In this document: in pieces, positions 1 through 3,679 of the stretch
Numbering within the stretch: the first letter of the stretch is position 1
Layout: the number at the start of each line of letters is the position of its first letter
Source: Kiritimatiellia bacterium
GTDB taxonomy: Bacteria > Verrucomicrobiota > Kiritimatiellia > RFP12 > UBA1067
Length of the DNA: 9,437 nucleotides
NCBI GenBank assembly: GCA_017405115.1
Contig: JAFRBA010000103.1
Coordinates: 1 to 9,437, forward strand
Reading direction: 5' to 3'
The notes under the pieces: generated by a model
Databases searched by the model: none
The model's input: only the letters and a program-made list of their open reading frames with translations
What the model was told of the DNA's origin: nothing
Made by a program: the position numbers and the translations under genes

Positions 1-213
1 CGCCGCGGCGGAAGCACAGGGGTCGCGGCAGCAGCGCCCGCCGTTGGCGGCGTTCTGCTGGCCGTCGCGGTGATGACGGCCGTGCTCTACGCTGTGCGCC
101 CCGCATGCGCGGGAATGCCGGTGGTGGCCGCGCTTGCCGTCGAGATTGCTGTCGGCGCGGCGGTCTACCTGCCGGCCGCGCTCGTGGCGCGCCGTCTGGC
201 GCGCCGCTTCTGA
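1..213 (+). CDS. C-terminal end of an integral membrane protein (5' end outside window)
   Basis: The frame is open from the first base to the TGA at 211-213 and gives 70 residues with no start inside the window. It is almost all Ala, Val, Leu and Gly and can be read as two hydrophobic helices, about residues 13-33 and 37-60. They are separated by a short polar turn (RPACAG), and the chain ends in a basic tail (ARRLARRF). A helix pair with an Arg-rich cytoplasmic end is typical of the last two helices of polytopic carriers such as polysaccharide (Wzx/MATE-like) flippases, but nothing here is diagnostic, so the family is a guess. The next gene has its own promoter, so this gene is probably the end of a separate unit. 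No terminator hairpin is visible between 214 and 279. Confidence 0.6.
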   Translation, partial: RRGGSTGVAAAAPAVGGVLLAVAVMTAVLYAVRPACAGMPVVAALAVEIAVGAAVYLPAALVARRLARRF

Positions 214-263
214 CTTCTGCGGCATATCGACATCGTCGCCGAGGATGAATTGTGGAAGGATGC

Positions 264-276
264 GAGACTAAGTCTC
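264..276. promoter_or_regulatory. Perfect palindrome upstream of the sigma promoter, possible operator
   Basis: GAGACTAAGTCTC is a perfect inverted repeat of 6+1+6. It ends three bases before the proposed -35 hexamer, and its centre lies about 46 bases upstream of the predicted transcription start. That position fits a dimeric activator or repressor site. There is no T tract, so it is not a terminator. The bound protein is unknown. Confidence 0.4.
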
Positions 277-279
277 TGC

Positions 280-315
280 TGGAGAACGCCTACTGGAATA
301 TGGTATAATCCGACC
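280..315 (+). promoter_or_regulatory. Extended -10 promoter for the sigma/peptidase operon
   Basis: The -10 is a perfect TATAAT at 304-309, preceded by TGG at 301-303, which is the extended -10 motif. A fair -35 (TGGAGA, 280-285, four of six matches to TTGACA) lies 18 bases upstream. The expected start of transcription is at or next to 316, the first base of the proposed GTG start codon, so the mRNA would be leaderless. The match is to housekeeping (RpoD-type) promoters, so the sigma gene need not drive itself. Confidence 0.7.
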
Positions 316-921
316 GTGAAAAATACGGCGACAGACTTCTGCGCGTCCAGGAGCCCGAGAGAGAGCGGGTTCGCGCAGAAGCGCACAGTGGAGCTGTTGC
401 TGGCTGGCGACGCGGCGGCATGGGAGGTTGTCCGCGAGAAGTCCGTGCGAATGGAAATGAACCGGTTCCGCCATTCGCGCATCGTCAGGAGCTGGCATGT
501 TTCCGAAGACGAGCTTCTTTCGATGCTTTTCGAGGAAATGGTCGGGCGCGGCAAGCTGACGCTCTACCGAGGCGAGGGCGACCTCTACGGATGGCTCGGT
601 AAGTACGTGATTGGCTATATCCACCGGGCGAACCCATCCGGCAGGAGGGAGGCTCCAGCATGTGACATCCTCGCCGAGGTCGGAATCGACTCCGCAAAGG
701 CCCTGTCATGCCGGGACGACCGCAGGTTCATCGAGCGGTGCTTCGGCGCGCTCTGGAGAAAAAGTCCTGTTCGCGCATACGCATACTACCTCAAGATGGG
801 CGAACAGCTGTCCTCGCAGGAGGTCAGGGATCTTCTGGGGCTTTCGTCGGCTGCAAACGTCGACAAGCTGACGTCGCGATTCAGGAAGGAACTCCGTGAA
901 AAGGCGATTGACGATGCCTGA
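316..921 (+). CDS. ECF-like sigma-70 family RNA polymerase sigma factor
   Basis: This gene encodes a 201-residue protein with the two-domain layout of ECF sigma factors. The region 2-like part is about residues 27-104, with GDAAAWEVV, then EDELLSMLFEEMV (the -10 and core-binding helices) and GDLYGWLGKYVIGYIHRA. The region 4-like part is about residues 138-198, with the helix-turn-helix QLSSQEVRDLLGLSSAANVDKLTSRFRKELRE. It should direct core RNA polymerase to a small regulon. The frame is open further upstream (a TTG at 250), but that extension would run through the palindrome and the promoter. The GTG at 316, coinciding with the predicted +1, is therefore preferred, and no Shine-Dalgarno is expected. 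The sequence is divergent: the usual region 4 LPPR is replaced by WRKSPVRAY. The stop overlaps the next gene by 8 bases. No anti-sigma membrane protein of the usual type follows, which is unusual. Confidence 0.8.
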   Translation: MKNTATDFCASRSPRESGFAQKRTVELLLAGDAAAWEVVREKSVRMEMNRFRHSRIVRSWHVSEDELLSMLFEEMVGRGKLTLYRGEGDLYGWLGKYVIGYIHRANPSGRREAPACDILAEVGIDSAKALSCRDDRRFIERCFGALWRKSPVRAYAYYLKMGEQLSSQEVRDLLGLSSAANVDKLTSRFRKELREKAIDDA

Positions 922-1378
922 CGTGCTAGGACATGAAATACCTCCCGCCCTCGAGTCGTGGCTGGACAGGATGCGCGGCGCAATCGTGGCGTGCGAATCA
1001 GACTACAGTCCGCCCGGGGCGAAGGGCGGACAGCCGCATGAGGGCCGGCAGCCCGTCGGCTTGTCGCGAGAGGTGCGCTTTGTTTTTACGTCCGACACGA
1101 AAGATCCGGCTCGCGAGTGGAAGGCGACGTTGATCATTCCGCCCGGGGCCCGGGCAGGCACCGAGCTGGAGCTGTCCGTTGTCGATGCCGCCGGAAAGCC
1201 TGTGGCTGGCGGAATGTTCCGGCTGGCCGGATGCTCGATTCCCGTAAAGGACGGCAAGGGATCGTTGCCGCTTGAAGTGTTTGTGAGCGGGTTGAGGAAT
1301 GTGGATGTGTCTTTGACGCGTCAGTCTTGTCCGGCGGAGAGCGGGGTTTTGTCTTTCTTCTGCGGAGAGGAAGCGTGA
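914..1378 (+). CDS. Small protein of unknown family between the sigma factor and the peptidase
   Basis: This gene encodes 154 residues and I do not recognise the family. The ATG at 914 overlaps the sigma stop by 8 bases, and an AAGG at 901-904 could serve as ribosome site. An upstream in-frame GTG at 896 is less likely. There is no signal peptide or membrane helix. The N-terminal 50 residues are polar, with Pro and Gly (SPPGAKGGQPHEG), and look like a linker. Residues about 55-145 alternate hydrophobic and polar positions (REVRFVFTS, KATLIIPPG, TELELSVVD, GGMFRLAG, SLPLEVFVSGL, NVDVSLT) and read as a beta-sandwich. Position and overlap suggest it works with both neighbours. It could be an adaptor, a sigma partner standing in for an anti-sigma factor, or a peptidase substrate or inhibitor. 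These roles are inference only. Confidence 0.75.
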   Translation: MPDVLGHEIPPALESWLDRMRGAIVACESDYSPPGAKGGQPHEGRQPVGLSREVRFVFTSDTKDPAREWKATLIIPPGARAGTELELSVVDAAGKPVAGGMFRLAGCSIPVKDGKGSLPLEVFVSGLRNVDVSLTRQSCPAESGVLSFFCGEEA

Positions 1379-3003
1379 GCCTGCCAGGTCGCATTTCCAT
1401 TGAAGGCGGGCTGCCGCCAATTCCCGAGGCGCAGACGCGTGCGGGATCGTGCACGGCCCATGCCGTCGTTGCGCTGTTGGAGTATATGACCGACTGCCGT
1501 ACGCGGTTGAGCGTGGCGTTTTTGTTTGCCGCGATGCGAATCAAGGTCCGCGAATGGCTTGACCGCAATCTCGAGGCCATAGCACGCGGCAAGAGGGGGG
1601 ATGCCGATTTTGAGCATGTCTTTAGCGCCAACTTGGCGGGATTGAGATGCGTGCTGGACGGAAACGCACCCGACTCAAAGGCGTCTCGGCGCTTTACGGA
1701 GATGTTTCGCAAGCGCGTGCAGGAGACATTTGCGGTAGACAGGGGCTGCCCAATACGGTTTGCGTCCGATGCGCTGCAGGAATACGGCATCTGCAGGCAT
1801 GCCTTCTGGCCAGAGGGGGACGTGGGCGCAGCAGTGTCTTTCGCTGGCGACGAGTCGACGCTTCCCGATGCGGCCTGCGCCGACGCGCGCCGTCGGCGTT
1901 TCGCCAACGGGTTGGATTTCCTGCCGGAACCTGGCAATGTGGAGGCCATCAAGGCGGTTCTTGCCGGTGCCAACGACAACAGGAAGATGCCGGTTGTGCT
2001 GGCGCTCGGCCCAGACGGCGAACACGACGCTCATGCAGTTCTCGCAGTTGGATATCAAGACGACGCAGCCCAGCCAGGCGGGGGATTCTTCCTTGTGCGC
2101 GACGGCTCGGGGTCCAGGCGCCCGGCGCGACTGCCATATGCCGAGACGTCGGAACGTTGCACGGAGGCGGCCACGATTCTGCAGTCCAGGGCCGATTACT
2201 ATGGCGACGGCTACGGGGGCTTCGTCACGAGGCGGCGCGTTCGGAGGACGGCTTTCGCAGCCGCCGTCGTTGCGCTTGCTGCAGTCGGGTTGGCCGGGTG
2301 GCTCGCCTGGCGCAATTCTCCGGCCGTGGTGGACGCGCCGTTCGCATGGCTGGCGTCTCCGGGGCTTGACGTGGAAAGACTCGTGATTGTTGGCGATGCG
2401 ACATACGGCTCATGTCTCAATGAGGATGATTGCATTCTGCGCCAATTCTTCAAGAAAGACCAGCAGCCTCGTGTCAGCGCGTCCATGTCTTATAATGGCG
2501 TAGCTGTGGCGACGTCCGGTCGCCCCGACATACTCATGCTTTTCGCGCGTTCATCTGCGCAACCCTATTCGGCTTCTGACAAGGCGGCAATAGCCGACTA
2601 TCTTTCCTCTGGCGGAACGGTGCTGGTGTTTGTCTGCGACTGCAACCGTCCGACTATGGCTGACCTTCTTGCGCCGTATGGCGTCAAGATTCAGGGGGTT
2701 GCCGGCAAGCCGCCCATAAGGGCGGTCGCGCCCAAAGTGCGCGACGGGCAGCTTGATGGATATTCCTACTTCCGCATAGTGGAGATGACCGGCGACTGGC
2801 ATGCGCTGATCGTGACCGATGACGGTACGGACTCCCCCGTCATGGCGTTTCGTCGCGTGGGCAACGGAAAGCTGTTCTGCGCGGCACAGCAGCTTTTCGG
2901 CACGATTGGCGGCAAGCGCTCGAGGAATTCCGATTGGTGGGGAGACCTTCTTTTTGCCTGCGCGGCCGATTCGTGCTGTGCGCAGGCGGACAAATTGCGC
3001 TGA
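1375..3003 (+). CDS. Membrane-tethered papain-like cysteine peptidase with C-terminal DUF4350/GATase-like domain
   Basis: This gene encodes 542 residues. The GTG at 1375 overlaps the previous stop as GTGA and has GGAGAGG four bases upstream. The frame also extends upstream to a TTG at 1327, which lies inside the previous gene. Residues 20-37 (Q20, then AGSCTAHAVVALLEY with Cys26) match the oxyanion Gln and catalytic Cys region of C1 peptidases. His220 in HAVLAVGY matches the catalytic His. FFLVRDGSG follows where papains have KNSWG, so the third residue is Asp243 instead of Asn. There is no signal peptide or propeptide. A single helix at about 293-312 follows RRRVRR, so by the positive-inside rule the peptidase faces the cytoplasm and the rest the periplasm. 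The C-terminal part (about 325-440; RLVIVGD, PDILMLFA, AIADYLSSGGTVLVF) resembles DUF4350/class I GATase-like folds without an evident catalytic Cys. The substrate is unknown. This is the last gene of the sigma operon. Confidence 0.75.
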   Translation: MSLPGRISIEGGLPPIPEAQTRAGSCTAHAVVALLEYMTDCRTRLSVAFLFAAMRIKVREWLDRNLEAIARGKRGDADFEHVFSANLAGLRCVLDGNAPDSKASRRFTEMFRKRVQETFAVDRGCPIRFASDALQEYGICRHAFWPEGDVGAAVSFAGDESTLPDAACADARRRRFANGLDFLPEPGNVEAIKAVLAGANDNRKMPVVLALGPDGEHDAHAVLAVGYQDDAAQPGGGFFLVRDGSGSRRPARLPYAETSERCTEAATILQSRADYYGDGYGGFVTRRRVRRTAFAAAVVALAAVGLAGWLAWRNSPAVVDAPFAWLASPGLDVERLVIVGDATYGSCLNEDDCILRQFFKKDQQPRVSASMSYNGVAVATSGRPDILMLFARSSAQPYSASDKAAIADYLSSGGTVLVFVCDCNRPTMADLLAPYGVKIQGVAGKPPIRAVAPKVRDGQLDGYSYFRIVEMTGDWHALIVTDDGTDSPVMAFRRVGNGKLFCAAQQLFGTIGGKRSRNSDWWGDLLFACAADSCCAQADKLR

Positions 3004-3126
3004 GGGCAGGAGCGCGTGGAGATTTTCTTGCGTGCATAGTGTCAGAATCACATTCGCTTTTTGCCGAAACCAGTCAAAGTGTGCGTAGGGAAGGCCTAGC
3101 GACTGCCTTGCTGCGCATTCAGCTTT

Positions 3127-3201
3127 GTGCGGCGGGGGCATGACAAGCCGGGCGGCGGAAGCCGCATAGGGGAAAGACCAGCCTCCCGCCGCACTTTATT
3201 T
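3127..3201 (+). terminator. Long stem plus T-rich tract; possible terminator or structured small RNA
   Basis: GTGCGGCGGG at 3127-3136 is perfectly complementary to CCCGCCGCAC at 3185-3194, and the second arm is followed directly by TTTATTT. The 48-base interior has its own GNRA-like hairpin, GCGGC-GGAA-GCCGC (3152-3165). It may end the peptidase operon (stop at 3003), but the loop is far larger than in a usual intrinsic terminator, so a separate small RNA with a closing stem is equally possible. Confidence 0.5.
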
Positions 3202-3211
3202 CCGCGCACAC

Positions 3212-3246
3212 TTGCGTTTTAGGGCAGAATAGTGTATTCTATCCGC
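3212..3246 (+). promoter_or_regulatory. Promoter for the 6S-like RNA
   Basis: TTGCGT (3212-3217) and TATTCT (3235-3240) are separated by the ideal 17 bases. The predicted start is near 3247, just before the first arm of the folded RNA. No coding frame follows, which supports a non-coding transcript. Confidence 0.55.
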
Positions 3247-3417
3247 AACGTGTAACTGCGGAGTGTTCGTTCAGGGGAAACGGCCAAGTTCTTCATTGCC
3301 GAATGAGCATCCGGCGGGTAGTGCGTTTTGCGCACTTTCCCGCCCTTGCTGTCTTCGGCTATGGCTTTGGTCGGCCTCCCCTGAAGATGCAGGCGGGGGA
3401 GTGCGTTTTTCTCTTTT
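3247..3417 (+). ncRNA. Structured non-coding RNA, candidate 6S RNA
   Basis: From the predicted start to the T tract is about 165-170 nt, within the usual 6S size. The fold seen by eye is one long interrupted hairpin. CTGC (3256-3259) pairs with GCAG (3389-3392). TTCAGGGG (3270-3277) pairs with CCCCTGAA (3378-3385). CGGCC (3281-3285) pairs with GGTCG (3369-3373). A large open bubble of about 27 and 24 bases follows. The apical stem is GGCGGG/CCCGCC plus AGTGCG/CGCACT (3313-3344) with a TTTTG loop. Closing stem, central bubble and apical stem is the 6S architecture, which mimics an open promoter and binds RNA polymerase. The 5' segment GGAGTGTTCGT resembles the conserved 5' part of 6S RNAs. I cannot run a covariance model, so the family call is tentative; some structured RNA here is more certain than 6S itself. 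Confidence 0.5.
3392..3417 (+). terminator. GC-rich arm and T tract ending the 6S-like RNA
   Basis: GGCGGGGGAGTGCG (3392-3405) is followed by TTTTTCTCTTTT. Its partner is not adjacent: it can pair with CGCACTTTCCCGCC at 3331-3344, which is also the 3' arm of the apical hairpin. Termination by this pairing would compete with the apical stem. Confidence 0.45.
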
Positions 3418-3473
3418 GCCGTGTCAGAATTCCTCTGCTGAGATGCCGATACCAATAAATGGACTATAAAGAG

Positions 3474-3586
3474 CCAGAATTTTATGATTGCGGTCGAGCG
3501 GGGCGCTCGACCCTGCCGAGTTGCGCAGAAACGGTAGGGTCATGCATCGCGCATGCCCGAATTCTGGTGCGGTATTGGGCATGCCC
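3474..3586. repeat. Nested inverted repeats
   Basis: Several perfect or near-perfect inverted repeats overlap. GGTCGAGCG (3492-3500) and CGCTCGACC (3504-3512) form a 9-bp stem with a three-base loop. GACCCTGCCG (3509-3518) pairs with CGGTAGGGTC (3532-3541) through one G-T wobble. GCATGCCC (3551-3558) pairs with GGGCATGC (3577-3584). CCAGAATT (3474-3481) pairs with AATTCTGG (3560-3567) around the first two. Some exclude each other. A TATAAA at 3465-3470 could be a -10 but has no good -35. None has a T tract, so they are not simple terminators. Confidence 0.55.
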
Positions 3587-3622
3587 TGTGGAAGCCGTCA
3601 ATGAAAAAGGCGAACAACCCGG

Positions 3623-3628
3623 TAGAAT
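3623..3628 (+). promoter_or_regulatory. Weak -10 element for the thioredoxin/LRR operon
   Basis: TAGAAT (five of six matches to TATAAT) lies 51 bases before the start codon at 3680, with a predicted transcription start near 3635. No convincing -35 is found 16-18 bases upstream, so it would need an activator or another sigma factor. Confidence 0.35.
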
Positions 3629-3638
3629 GCCTGCCAAC

Positions 3639-3665
3639 ATTCACTGTAAGGTTATTCACTGTCAG
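3639..3665. repeat. 12-bp direct repeat in the leader, possible operator
   Basis: ATTCACTGTAAG (3639-3650) and ATTCACTGTCAG (3654-3665) differ at one base and are spaced 15 bases start to start. They lie between the weak -10 and the start codon, where a repressor bound to tandem half-sites or an RNA-binding protein could act. Confidence 0.4.
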
Positions 3666-3679
3666 ATTGGGGAAAAGGG

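Larger units (their letters stand above)
3004..3679. other. 676-base intergenic region rich in inverted repeats
   Basis: No reading frame here looks like a protein. The region holds a long stem with a T-rich 3' side (3127-3201), a promoter and structured RNA candidate (3212-3417), nested inverted repeats (3474-3586), and a weak promoter with direct repeats (3623-3665). Bases 3004-3126 hold only a weak two-part hairpin: 3081-3085 with 3114-3118, and 3091-3095 with 3105-3109. Confidence 0.7.

Noticed and set aside
1134..1979. Minus-strand frame of 281 codons opposite the peptidase
   Set aside because: It is low-complexity, rich in Ser, Arg and Pro, and antisense to a gene with catalytic motifs and good overlaps.
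3039..3430. GTGTCAGAAT found at 3039-3048 and 3421-3430
   Set aside because: A ten-base match within about 700 bases has a fair chance of arising at random, and no other sequence around it is shared.
3004..3430. tmRNA, RNase P RNA or SRP RNA in the intergenic region
   Set aside because: The conserved cores of these RNAs were looked for by eye and not seen.
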